The notes beneath the pieces were generated by a model, which did no database searches, was not told the origin of the DNA, and was given only the letters and a program-made list of their open reading frames with translations. 64,000 nt of DNA from an uncultured Mucilaginibacter sp. (GTDB lineage Bacteria > Bacteroidota > Bacteroidia > Sphingobacteriales > Sphingobacteriaceae), in contig CAJYJH010000010.1 in assembly GCA_913775265.1 (NCBI GenBank), positions 62,001 to 126,000 on the forward strand, read 5' to 3'. The position numbers and the translations under genes are program-made. This document shows, one piece after another, positions 40,283-50,428 of this stretch (the stretch's first letter is position 1; every line of letters begins with the position of its first letter).

Positions 40283-41173
40283 TTAAACTGTATCCATAAA
40301 TGTTCTTTCAGTTTTACTGAAAGTAATAGCTCCTATTAAAAGCGAAGCAAAAGTGAATATAACACTGTATAATATGCCGCCTAAAGTAACGGTGCCTTTA
40401 CCAAAAAGCGCAAACCGGAAACCTTCGACAATTGGAGTAAGCGGGTTAATGTTTATGAATGTTTTTAACATACCGGCTTTCTCGATAGACGAAAGTGGAT
40501 AAACGATTGGTGTTGCATACATACCTAACTGAACGATGAACACCAAAAGCAGAGCAAAATCTCGGTATTTTGTAGTTACAGAAGAAACGATGATACCACA
40601 ACCCAGACCAATACCCGCAAGTAAAAAAACTAAAAAAGGAATAGCTAACCAGTAAATTGATAAATTGATTGGAACACCCTTAAATACCCGATACCAAACC
40701 ATGGCAATAAGCAACAGAACAAACTGTATACCGAATTTAGCCATGTTAGATATTACAATAGAGATAGGCAGAACCAAGCGCGGAAAATATACTTTACCAA
40801 AAATTGGCGCGTTGGTAACAAATGTATTTGACGTATTGGTTAAACAGGTAGAAAAATAAGTCCAGATAGTGATACCAGATAAGTAGAATAGCGTAGGCTC
40901 AATACCATCGCTAGATAACTTAGCAATTTTTCCAAACAACAATAAAAACATCAAGGTGGTCAGTATTGGCTGTATGATATGCCAGATTGGACCTAAAATA
41001 GTTTGCTTAAACTGAGCAACAAAATCGCGGCGTACAAAAAGCCACATTAAATCCCGATACCTCCAAACTTCGGCAAGTTTTATATCGAGCAAGTTGGTTT
41101 TAGGCCTTATTTCTAAGTCCCAACGTTCGTTATCGTGGCTTTGATTGATAGTACTATGTGTAGATGTTGACAT
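40283..41173 (-). CDS. wzm: Polysaccharide ABC transporter permease (Wzm-like)
   Basis: Six-TM ABC-2 permease; FVRRDFVAQFKQTILGPIWHIIQPILTTLMFLLLFGKIAKL; next to Wzt. Confidence 0.92.
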   Translation of the reverse strand: MSTSTHSTINQSHDNERWDLEIRPKTNLLDIKLAEVWRYRDLMWLFVRRDFVAQFKQTILGPIWHIIQPILTTLMFLLLFGKIAKLSSDGIEPTLFYLSGITIWTYFSTCLTNTSNTFVTNAPIFGKVYFPRLVLPISIVISNMAKFGIQFVLLLIAMVWYRVFKGVPINLSIYWLAIPFLVFLLAGIGLGCGIIVSSVTTKYRDFALLLVFIVQLGMYATPIVYPLSSIEKAGMLKTFININPLTPIVEGFRFALFGKGTVTLGGILYSVIFTFASLLIGAITFSKTERTFMDTV

Positions 41174-41261
41174 ACAAAGTTAAGCGATGTAAATATTTAT
41201 ATTGAAGTTTTACAAGTAAGACAATTAGTAATAGACAGGATAACTTTAAATGTCATGTATA

Positions 41262-43622
41262 TTAACTGAACAGCTTTGAGAAAAATCCTTTTTTCTTCTT
41301 CTCAACACCGTAGTCATAACCATAACCGTAATTGTAACCATAACCATAACCCTGGTAACTTGATTTTATATCATTGATGATAAGATATGGATTTCTGATT
41401 TTACCGATGCTGGCCAAATCATTGACGATTGATAGCTGACCTTTCTCGGTATAATTTTGCCTTACTACATATAAAGTAACATCAGCAAATTTCTCCACCA
41501 ATAACCCGTCAGACACTGCACCTACCGGAGCAGTATCAATAATCACGTAATCAAATTCAGATTTTAAATAACTGATCATTGCATCCAGCTTCTCACTCAT
41601 CAGTAACTCAGTTGGATTGGGCGGAACCGGTCCTGAAGAAATCAGAAAACAATTTGGATTTGTCCAAAGTGGCTTAATAATGCTTTGATAATCTGTTGAA
41701 TTAGTGATGATGAAATTAGTATAACCATTTGTGTATTCTAAACCCAAACTGGATGAAAGCTTAGGTTTACGAAGGTCAAATTCTAAAATCACCACTTTTT
41801 TACCTGCCAGAGCCAGCGAGTTACCCAAGTTCAAAGACATAAAAGTCTTTCCTTCACCACTCATTGTCGAGGTAACCAAAATAACATTCGTTTTTTCAGA
41901 ACTTATTAAATACTGAAGGTTAGTTCGCAAACTTCTGAACTGCTCAGAAACCATAGTCCTGGCGCCTTCGGTAATTACTAAGGCGTTATTTAAATCGTTA
42001 TGACCAATTTCACCCGCGATAGGAATTTTAGTCCTTGATTCCAGATCAAATTTGCTGATAATCTTTTTGTTTAAAAATTCCTTCCCGGCAACCAAAACTG
42101 TAGGAATCAACAACCCTAGCAATAAGCCCATGGCTAACAGCTTTGATTTTACAGGTTTTACAGGCACACCACTTGCCAATGCATGCTGAGTGATCTGAGC
42201 ATCAGTTACCGTCGAAGTGTTAGAAATAGCCACTTCTTCTCTGCGTTGCAATAAATAGCTGTATAAAGATTCTTTAATTGCCTTCTGGCGCATAATATCT
42301 TCATAGTCCTTCTGAACACCCGGAACCGCGCTAATCTGCTTTGATACCTTATTTTCTCTGGATTCTACCTGATTTCTGGCTATCAGTAAGCTACTTTTGT
42401 AAGATGACAAGCCGGCCAACAGCGAAGCACGAGCATGCTTCATCTGATCGTCAATGCCTTTAATTAAAGGGTTTGCATCAGTTAACGATTGTTTCAATGC
42501 TATTCTTTTGTTAACTAATTCGTTGTAAGCATCGACGTTAGAAACTACAGACCCATTGTTAACAGTTACACTGGGAGGTATAATTTTTGTTTCCGGAGAA
42601 TTTAATATCCTTTCCATCTCCTCAACCAGCTTAATTTGGATTTCTTGCTGATCGGCATTATTTTGATAGGTGGTTTGATTAGATGTCAACGCTTCAGCTT
42701 TTGAAGCTACTTCTATCATATTATTGGCCTGCTTAAATTCTTTAAGCCGTGTTTGTACAGCATCCAGATCTTTATAAACAGCATTAACCCTGGTGTCAAT
42801 AAACCTTAAGGTACTATCGGCTGTCCTTTTTTTATACTGGGCATCCTCCGTCAAAAAATTAGCCATTAAAGTATCAAGGATAGCCCGGCCACGATTAGGT
42901 TCTGTATAATTAAATGATAGCAGAATTGAAGTCGAAAACTTATCTGTATACATTGCATTAAAGTCGCCGTAAAAGTCGTCTATAGCTTCGTCCTGAGTTT
43001 TAACTTCTATTTTAAAGTTACCAGGAGAATAATTTGGTCGTCTGGATAAAACCAATCGCAAATACTGCAGGTTAACGGTATCACCCCAACGCGCTTTTGT
43101 CATCGTCGGTTTTTCAGTATCAGGGCCAATACTAAAAGTATCGTAGCTTAATATAGCAACCTTAAACTTCTGTTCAGGAAAGTAAGAATCTTTGTAAATA
43201 ACCTTTACATCAAATGGTGCATCATCATACACTTCGGCGGTTTTATACTTGTAGTCGCCTAATATCCTAACGTTGAAATTAGTTTTTTTCACCACCTTGC
43301 TGATCAAGGTACGCGATGTTATGATTTCAAGCTTATTTTTTGAATTATCTTTTACCGGTAGGATTGATGAATACTGTCCGCCCTGCCCGCCAGACATGCT
43401 ACTGTTTGAGTCTTCGTTGATGATGATCTGTCCGGTAATACTCCAAATAGCAGTAGTTAATTTTCCTATAACTATTGCCCCTGCTACACCTAAAGCAATG
43501 AATATCACAAACAAATACCAGTATCTGAGCGCCCGATGCAGGATCTCTCCCACATTGATCTTTTGTTCATTTTCAACCGAAAAATCCCTTTCTACTGCAT
43601 TGACGTTGTTAAGCTCGGCCAT
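41262..43622 (-). CDS. Wzc-like polysaccharide co-polymerase / tyrosine autokinase
   Basis: Wzz N-terminal region, Walker A TSTMSGEGKTFMSLNLG, VIIDTAPVGAVSDGLL, Tyr-rich C-terminal tail. Confidence 0.92.
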   Translation of the reverse strand: MAELNNVNAVERDFSVENEQKINVGEILHRALRYWYLFVIFIALGVAGAIVIGKLTTAIWSITGQIIINEDSNSSMSGGQGGQYSSILPVKDNSKNKLEIITSRTLISKVVKKTNFNVRILGDYKYKTAEVYDDAPFDVKVIYKDSYFPEQKFKVAILSYDTFSIGPDTEKPTMTKARWGDTVNLQYLRLVLSRRPNYSPGNFKIEVKTQDEAIDDFYGDFNAMYTDKFSTSILLSFNYTEPNRGRAILDTLMANFLTEDAQYKKRTADSTLRFIDTRVNAVYKDLDAVQTRLKEFKQANNMIEVASKAEALTSNQTTYQNNADQQEIQIKLVEEMERILNSPETKIIPPSVTVNNGSVVSNVDAYNELVNKRIALKQSLTDANPLIKGIDDQMKHARASLLAGLSSYKSSLLIARNQVESRENKVSKQISAVPGVQKDYEDIMRQKAIKESLYSYLLQRREEVAISNTSTVTDAQITQHALASGVPVKPVKSKLLAMGLLLGLLIPTVLVAGKEFLNKKIISKFDLESRTKIPIAGEIGHNDLNNALVITEGARTMVSEQFRSLRTNLQYLISSEKTNVILVTSTMSGEGKTFMSLNLGNSLALAGKKVVILEFDLRKPKLSSSLGLEYTNGYTNFIITNSTDYQSIIKPLWTNPNCFLISSGPVPPNPTELLMSEKLDAMISYLKSEFDYVIIDTAPVGAVSDGLLVEKFADVTLYVVRQNYTEKGQLSIVNDLASIGKIRNPYLIINDIKSSYQGYGYGYNYGYGYDYGVEKKKKGFFSKLFS

Positions 43623-43634
43623 GTTGAAAAACTA

Positions 43635-44435
43635 CTAGTTTCTGAATAAGAATAAAAAGGTTGAAAATAATGATAAACCCAAAGTAACGAAGCTTAGGTT
43701 TCGGGTAAACACAACATCAGACGCAATAGCTTTTTGCTTGCTTGGCTCTACATAAATCACGTCGTTGCTTTGAAGATAAAAATATGGCGATCTTAAAATC
43801 CTGCTGCTTGTTAAATCCAAGCGTATGGTACTTAATGTGTTATTATCATTATGGCGCATCAGCAACACGTTATTTCTCTGAGCACCTATAGAAAGATCGC
43901 CGGTCGTGCCCAGCAAATCAAGTATATTGGCTTTTGGAGTAGAAAGATATTTTATACCCGGCACGCCAACTTCGCCCAATACTGTTACTCTAAAACTTTT
44001 ATTCCTAACTATAACAATAGGATCAACAAAATACTGACGGGCTTTTTGCTTAATTACATCTGTAGCTTGAGGAAGGGTAAGCTCACCTACCTTAATTGTG
44101 CCCAATACCGGCATTTGGATAAATCCTAGACTGTCTACCATATATCCGGACAAATCGGCTCCGCCACCAGCAGGCGACGCAGCCGCAGCAGGAGATGCAG
44201 TCGCTGTATTTACATTAGTTGTAACTGCAGGATCATTTGTTTGAATAGTAACAGATAGTATATCAAAAGAATGAATTTTAGGCTCGTGATACGCCGGAAG
44301 CACTATACTATTTAGTTTTGTTGAATCCGAAATATCCTGAAAATACCTTAAATCTTTTGTACTTATACAGGAAGAAAATGAGATTAGGAGCACAGAAAAG
44401 AGCAGTAAAACTCGGGCTGGTTTAAGCTTGTTCAT
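43635..44435 (-). CDS. Wza-like polysaccharide export lipoprotein
   Basis: Lipobox (SFSSCIS), Poly_export and SLBB-like domains (VTVLGEVGVPGIKYLSTPKANILDLLG). Confidence 0.92.
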   Translation of the reverse strand: MNKLKPARVLLLFSVLLISFSSCISTKDLRYFQDISDSTKLNSIVLPAYHEPKIHSFDILSVTIQTNDPAVTTNVNTATASPAAAASPAGGGADLSGYMVDSLGFIQMPVLGTIKVGELTLPQATDVIKQKARQYFVDPIVIVRNKSFRVTVLGEVGVPGIKYLSTPKANILDLLGTTGDLSIGAQRNNVLLMRHNDNNTLSTIRLDLTSSRILRSPYFYLQSNDVIYVEPSKQKAIASDVVFTRNLSFVTLGLSLFSTFLFLFRN

Positions 44436-44685
44436 TAAAAAAGTAATTGATAAAGATCGATTTCAATGTGTATCCGTAAATCCTCTGCAAGATAAATATA
44501 AATATTAAAATGCTAAATAAAAACACTTAAGTATTCAAGACTTTTTAAATAAACACGCCATGCGTTAACAATATATCAACAGAGCAAAGATATGTTTTTT
44601 TTAAAATACTTATACTTAATTATAAAAGTTATAACACCTAACGTAAATATTGTATAGCTGAGGGTAATTTAGGTAACAGCCAAGG

Positions 44686-44720
44686 TACACAAATTTGTCA
44701 ATTTAAATAAAATTTGTGTA
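44686..44720. promoter_or_regulatory. Inverted repeat upstream of the export operon (candidate operator or terminator)
   Basis: TACACAAATTT-N13-AAATTTGTGTA, perfect 11-bp arms, between wza-like start and the histidine kinase stop. Confidence 0.5.
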
Positions 44721-44763
44721 TTAATATACGAATCATGATATAAGATTATATTGTACATTAAAA

Positions 44764-46395
44764 TCAATTATACTTTGACGATATTTTGTTATTTTTTATG
44801 GGCAAAGTAAACCAAAATGTGCTGCCCTCATTTAATACCGAATCAACATGCATATGGCCGCCGTGCTTTTCAACAATCTCTTTACTTATGTAAAGCCCCA
44901 GCCCCGGAAATTGTGGACCACTATACTCAGTGCTGAAATATCGCTCAAACAGGTCGCGTATTTTTTCAAGCGGTATACCCGGGCCAAAATCTTTCACCGC
45001 TATCTTGATATCTTGTTCCCGCAAATCGACGCTTATCTCAATGGTTTTTGAGTCTGGGGCATATTTTGCAGCGTTATTAACTAAATTAGTTACTACCTGA
45101 CTAATTTGGCGCCTATCAGCATAAATACTGATTTCAGTTTCGCCTTTTAAGACAATGTTGTGCTTAGCAGCTGCCTGGCCTTCCTTATAACACTCTTCAA
45201 TTACCTCTGATAATTTAAAATTGGGGTAGTGTAATTGAAAATGTCCTGGACTTATACGGTTGGCATCCAGCAAATCGCCTATTAAATTGCTTAGTTTATC
45301 CAAGCTTTTATTAGATTGAGAAACTAGTTTATTTAACCTCTCCAAGGTAAGGTTATCTTTCATTCGATCCAGCATCTGCAATGACGCCTTTAAGCTGGTA
45401 ACCGGCGTTTTGAGCCCGTGGCTGGCAATATCTATAAATTCTTCTTTTTGCTTTTGAAGTTTGCGCCGGTTGGTTACATCCATAAACGTCCCTATCCCCC
45501 CTGTTACTTTACCGCTATGCGGGTCGATGATCGGTGCAGCATTTACGGAAATATAAGTTGGTTCACCATTTTCGGGTTGCAGGGCTAATTCAAAATCGTA
45601 AACAGGCTTTCCGGTTCGTAACACGATAGCCATAGGATGCTCATCTTTATCGAGCGGTGTACCATCAACCTTTAAATTGTGCCATTTTTTATCATAAAAC
45701 GTACGTTCTTTTATCTCACCTTCGCTTAAACCCAATATATTTTGCGCCATCGAGTTAGCGTAAACCATCTGACCATCTTGGTTAATAATGCCAACTCCTT
45801 CCGACATGGTATCCAGAATGCTTTGCAAACGTTGCTCACTGGCGCTCAGCTTATCATTAGTATCTACCTGTTTTTGAGTTTCGCGTAGGGTAGAGAGCCT
45901 TAGCTCCGTTTGTTCCATGGCTACATCTGCCAAATTTTGCAAAATCTCCCGGTCATTATCAGAAAACTGTCGCGGTTGCTTGTCTACCAAACATAAAGTA
46001 CCAATAATAAACCCATCTGGTGTTTTTAGTGGCGCACCTGCATAAAAACGAAGCCCGAAAGGCCCATGTACATACGGGTGATTATTTAATAATGGCTCTT
46101 GAAGTGCATCTTCAAATACGGTAAGCTCAGAATTAAATACGGTTAAAGCACACATACTTTCACCACGATCCACATTAAGCAAGCTGCCTAAACCGATGCT
46201 TGCTTTAATAGATTCGCTATCAGCATCCATGAATGAAAGATGAACTATAGGAGTTTTAAAAATACTTTTAGCGAGCTGTGCAATTTTATTATAGGAAGGC
46301 TCAGACGGCGTATTAAAGATGAAATAGCGATTTAACGCTTTTACACGGTCAGCATCATTTTCGGGAATGATATTGAAGCCGAAAACACTTTTCAT
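44764..46395 (-). CDS. GAF-PAS sensor histidine kinase
   Basis: GAF (FYAGAPLKTPDGFIIGTLCLVDKQPR), PAS, HisKA (IASHGLKTPVTSLKASLQML), HATPase_c (NLVNNAAKYAPDS; GPGIPLEKI). Confidence 0.93.
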   Translation of the reverse strand: MKSVFGFNIIPENDADRVKALNRYFIFNTPSEPSYNKIAQLAKSIFKTPIVHLSFMDADSESIKASIGLGSLLNVDRGESMCALTVFNSELTVFEDALQEPLLNNHPYVHGPFGLRFYAGAPLKTPDGFIIGTLCLVDKQPRQFSDNDREILQNLADVAMEQTELRLSTLRETQKQVDTNDKLSASEQRLQSILDTMSEGVGIINQDGQMVYANSMAQNILGLSEGEIKERTFYDKKWHNLKVDGTPLDKDEHPMAIVLRTGKPVYDFELALQPENGEPTYISVNAAPIIDPHSGKVTGGIGTFMDVTNRRKLQKQKEEFIDIASHGLKTPVTSLKASLQMLDRMKDNLTLERLNKLVSQSNKSLDKLSNLIGDLLDANRISPGHFQLHYPNFKLSEVIEECYKEGQAAAKHNIVLKGETEISIYADRRQISQVVTNLVNNAAKYAPDSKTIEISVDLREQDIKIAVKDFGPGIPLEKIRDLFERYFSTEYSGPQFPGLGLYISKEIVEKHGGHMHVDSVLNEGSTFWFTLPIKNNKISSKYN

Positions 46396-46808
46396 AAAGC
46401 AGTGACTATTTAGGTTTTAACTCCGTAAAAATAAATTTTAAACCCATGATTTAACAAATTAAATTTAGGAAAATTTATTAACCCTTATGATTAAAAAGTC
46501 GAATACTTTTTCCTTAAATAATATTAATATACTTATAAGGAATAATACCATTAACAAATTAACATATCCTATATTGGCCAATAAACCGATAAGTTGTTTT
46601 TAAAAGATAGACCGAAAGAGTATTTTGATTACTTCGATTAGCTACTAATTACATTATCATCAAATGGAGCCAGGCCGGATCAACATGCATATCCAGTTTA
46701 AGGTGATCGGTTAATACAAGCTCATGAGCTTAAGTTAAATCTGCAGGATATATTTTATGAGCATTAGCTTGCATAACTGTACTTATTAAAACCACCAGCC
46801 AAAATTCC

Positions 46809-49730
46809 TCACTCATTAACTTTAAGTTTATTTTGATTGGAATTTGGTTTTAACTCATCCGGACTGTCCTTGGTATAAGTGTTAAACTGAAACTTAGAAG
46901 GACTTACAGCAATATCTTTAATCACATCGAAACTCACTTCTCCGGCAGGATTAAACTGTGCTGAGTCCATATAGCGGATTAAACTATTAAATAGTTGCCG
47001 GGCAGCCGGCTTATCTTTACGCAAGTCGGGGCTTAGCGCAGCACTACTCACGATGATTTTACCCTTACCTACTTTAGCTTCATACACCAATCCCAAACGC
47101 CGGTTTAAAAACCAGGTATCAATAGGCTGTACCAAAGGCCTAAAACCTGCCGGAAAATCTTCCATATTCATCACCTGAGCGCTGTTGGCAATTTCCCACC
47201 ATTGCAGATCGCTGTGCATATCTGTCGGAAAATTGGCAAATGCAGCACTTTTAGATTGAATGAGCATACCTGTAACATGCGGTGGACGCATTTTAAACCA
47301 GGAAGTATTCCAGAATACAGGCAGAAAGTGCATCACTATTTCTTTGCCTTTAACTACTTTACCGGCAACGTTCAATAACACTTTTCCACCATTATCTAAA
47401 ACAGTCTTAGCCTGTTCATCCAACTGTGTGGTGTAATAAACATCAGTTTCAGGCACCTCGGGCGATGCCGGGTAAACCCAGATATTCCAATCGTTAGCAA
47501 AAATGGTATTCGATAACGTAACTTCGAGATTTAAGCGACTGGCTTGCGTAACTGATGACAACGGAACCTTAATTTTACCTACTGGTATCCCATTACCATT
47601 TTCGATAACTGGCGACTTAAAACTGCCCTGCTTTATCACCTTCCCTTGCTCCGTTCTTAACGTCCAATCGAAAACGGCATTTTTGAGTGGCAGTGCACCT
47701 GAGTGTGCAACTTCAATACCCGCCTCCAATATTTCATTGTTGGTATAAACAAATTTAGGCAAGCGTGCCAGTGGCACGGTAGTATTACAGAAACGGGCAT
47801 ATTGCGCTGCGCTGATATAGCCTTTCTCTTTCCAGAACGCATTTAATACACCCACTAAGGCTGTACCCTGCCCCGGGAAGTCTTGCAAACCGAGTAACTG
47901 AAAACCGGCATAATGAGGCGTACGTAATGTTTTTTCAATTTCATTTTTGTAACATAAGGCTTGTAATTTACCCGAAGCTATCAAGAAGTCATGTGCCTGA
48001 TCGGCCATGCCCTGATCTTTTAGATCTTCCTTAAAAAGCTCAAAATTTTTGGCGCGATAAACGCCGGTGTATAGTTTGATTTCATCAAAATCGGGGAATA
48101 CGCACCACTGCCCCATCTCGTGTGCTACAAAAGGCACGCTGAATTTGGCAATGCCCTCGCTAAAATCCGACATTGACTCCGGGCGTTTTTCCCAGGCTAA
48201 GCCACGCACGCCGCCACGTACTTGGTATTGTGCGTTGGGCACTACGGGCCAGCTGCCGCCCACCGACATACCCGTGTATACGCGGCGACTATCTTTGTTT
48301 TTCCAGTAATCAACAAAAGCATTTAAATACTGAACTTGATTACCGGCCGGTTCATTACCGGCGGATAGCATACAGTACGATGCATAATTGCCGTAATACT
48401 TGGCCATACGGTTAGTTTCATCGTACAGATATTTATCGATAGGAAACCCACGCCCTATAGACGAACCATGATTAGGCCAGCTCGGGCCTTCGGGCTGCAG
48501 ATAAAACCCAGTACGATCGGCAGCCATGAAAGCCTCTTGAGGCGGGCACCACGAATGGAAACGCATATGGTTTAAGCCATGTGCCCGGGCTATTTTAAAA
48601 ATGCGCATCCAATCGGCTACATTGGTTGGCGGGTATCCGGTTAACGGAAACTCGCAGTTATTTACGGTACCACGCAAAAACACCGGCCGGCCGTTAATTA
48701 AAAATTCAGTCCCCTTAACAATAAACTCACGCATACCAAACTCAGTTTGCCGGTTGCATAGTGTCTGCGCTTGGCGATTCACAATTGCTATAAGTCGGTA
48801 AAGAGCCGGATTAAACTCATCCCAAGTTTGCATTTTGCTGCCCATGGGCAAATCAAGTTCTACCAATTTACTATATCCTGCCGGTAAGCTTACCTTCGTT
48901 TTTATTACCTGTGTTTGATGAACAACTTTGCTATTAAAGCTTTTTGCAGAGATGGAAATTTGACCTAAAAATGCTGTCTTGCCTGTATTCTGTACTTGCA
49001 GCTTTACTTTAGCGATCTTAGCTTTTAAATCAGGGTAAATTTGTAAATCCTCTATGTAAACCGGAACCTCGGCCTGCAACTGCATTTTACCGATAATACC
49101 ATTCCAATTGCCCTGGGTGTGGTCAGTTACGCTATGCGAATCGGGGCCAACGTTGATCTCTTTAATGCGGTTATCAATACGGATAGTAATGCGGTGTTTG
49201 CCCGGCGACAAGCAAGCTGTTAAATCATACTCGTGAGGGGCTACTAAGCTATTTTGCATACCAGCTTCGCGATCATCTACCCAAACTCGGGTTTCGATAT
49301 GGGCACGTTCTAAAAATAACACTATCCGCTGCCCTAACCAGGTTTTGGGTATAACAACCTCTTTTTGATACCATGCTGCGCCAACATAATGCTTAGCTGG
49401 AGTTAACCAAAATGGAATTTTGATATTACCCGGCTCTCTGTACTTAACTAAACGCGGGTTAAAATAAAATGAACTGTCGTAAATACTGCCGGTCCAATTG
49501 GTTTTTAAGGTGATGTCATCCCCTTTTAAATTTTGAGCCATAGAACCTGGCAGATTAATCTGGTCATTCAGTTTACGCTGGTACCATTTTTCGCTAATTC
49601 CCTGGTCATTACGATCTATCTGGAAAAGCCAGATACCATCGAGATCAATGACGGGTTGCAACTTGAACGACATCGTTAAAATAGATAAGGTTATGGCAAA
49701 TATATAGCTTATTAAATGGTGCAGTTTCAT
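46809..49730 (-). CDS. Glycoside hydrolase family 2 protein, secreted
   Basis: 973 aa; jelly-roll N-terminus (DLDGIWLFQIDRND), MLSAGNEPAGNQ (acid/base-type NE motif), PFVAHEMGQW. Confidence 0.75.
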   Translation of the reverse strand: MKLHHLISYIFAITLSILTMSFKLQPVIDLDGIWLFQIDRNDQGISEKWYQRKLNDQINLPGSMAQNLKGDDITLKTNWTGSIYDSSFYFNPRLVKYREPGNIKIPFWLTPAKHYVGAAWYQKEVVIPKTWLGQRIVLFLERAHIETRVWVDDREAGMQNSLVAPHEYDLTACLSPGKHRITIRIDNRIKEINVGPDSHSVTDHTQGNWNGIIGKMQLQAEVPVYIEDLQIYPDLKAKIAKVKLQVQNTGKTAFLGQISISAKSFNSKVVHQTQVIKTKVSLPAGYSKLVELDLPMGSKMQTWDEFNPALYRLIAIVNRQAQTLCNRQTEFGMREFIVKGTEFLINGRPVFLRGTVNNCEFPLTGYPPTNVADWMRIFKIARAHGLNHMRFHSWCPPQEAFMAADRTGFYLQPEGPSWPNHGSSIGRGFPIDKYLYDETNRMAKYYGNYASYCMLSAGNEPAGNQVQYLNAFVDYWKNKDSRRVYTGMSVGGSWPVVPNAQYQVRGGVRGLAWEKRPESMSDFSEGIAKFSVPFVAHEMGQWCVFPDFDEIKLYTGVYRAKNFELFKEDLKDQGMADQAHDFLIASGKLQALCYKNEIEKTLRTPHYAGFQLLGLQDFPGQGTALVGVLNAFWKEKGYISAAQYARFCNTTVPLARLPKFVYTNNEILEAGIEVAHSGALPLKNAVFDWTLRTEQGKVIKQGSFKSPVIENGNGIPVGKIKVPLSSVTQASRLNLEVTLSNTIFANDWNIWVYPASPEVPETDVYYTTQLDEQAKTVLDNGGKVLLNVAGKVVKGKEIVMHFLPVFWNTSWFKMRPPHVTGMLIQSKSAAFANFPTDMHSDLQWWEIANSAQVMNMEDFPAGFRPLVQPIDTWFLNRRLGLVYEAKVGKGKIIVSSAALSPDLRKDKPAARQLFNSLIRYMDSAQFNPAGEVSFDVIKDIAVSPSKFQFNTYTKDSPDELKPNSNQNKLKVNE

Positions 49731-49854
49731 AGGCGGTTGACAAATTGGTGTAGCAACTTGAATGGCAAGGAACCATAAATATAATATTGATTATTAATAG
49801 TTGCATTGTGAGAATGCCTAATCATCAGCAAAATTACATTATCAACTAAACAGC

Positions 49855-49884
49855 GAAGCCTGCCTCATTACTGAAGCAGGCTTC
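49855..49884 (-). terminator. Hairpin downstream of the phage-like gene pair
   Basis: GAAGCCTGC-N12-GCAGGCTTC, 9-bp arms, 20 bp after the stop; no strong T run. Confidence 0.5.
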
Positions 49885-49903
49885 TGATATATATTAGGGT
49901 TAA

Positions 49904-50428
49904 TTATTTTAAACTTACATTTAACCCTTGTTTGGAGGTACGCAAAGGCGGCTTCACTTCCCACATCTCGCCGGTGTAACGGTCAACGCTGAGGGTTGGC
50001 GTGGTCACCGTTTTCAAATAGGCTTCGCGCTCTTTAAGTTTTTGATTAATCTCTGCCTGTACGTCGTGCAACTCGTTCCAAGTTGCATCATTACAAACCG
50101 AGTAATCGTAACTTACTCCCGTTTCTTTCTCTATAATTTCGGCATCATAAAGCCGCAATTTATCGTGCCTGGCAACGCGGGCATGCTCTTCAGCATAACG
50201 GCGTGCCGTTTTTTCTAAACTGTTAAACAGCTCCTGCCCTTTCTTGGCTAATACCAGCATGCGCACACTATCCAGCTCGCCATCGGCGATAAGTTGTTCA
50301 GTGTCGTTCACAATGCGGGCAATGGTAGCCCTGTCCAGCTTAATCAGGCTTTCGGGAGCCAAATCATTACCGGTAAACAGGGTTACCGCTTCGCAGGCAG
50401 GCAGCTGCATGGCTGAGGTATGTCTCAT
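49904..50428 (-). CDS. Phage-like hypothetical protein
   Basis: 174 aa helical protein; translationally coupled (TAATG) to the upstream phage-like gene. Confidence 0.45.
   Translation of the reverse strand: MRHTSAMQLPACEAVTLFTGNDLAPESLIKLDRATIARIVNDTEQLIADGELDSVRMLVLAKKGQELFNSLEKTARRYAEEHARVARHDKLRLYDAEIIEKETGVSYDYSVCNDATWNELHDVQAEINQKLKEREAYLKTVTTPTLSVDRYTGEMWEVKPPLRTSKQGLNVSLK

Noticed and set aside
41310-41357. Hexamer repeats considered as a CRISPR or VNTR locus
   Set aside because: Inside the Wzc-like coding sequence and explained by the Tyr-Gly protein tail; no spacer structure
43273-43638. 121 aa plus-strand ORF
   Set aside because: Shadow ORF opposite the start of the Wzc-like gene; apparent hydrophobicity mirrors the TM segment on the other strand
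46718-46731. 14-bp palindrome AAGCTCATGAGCTT
   Set aside because: Too short and alone in an AT-rich gap; may be chance
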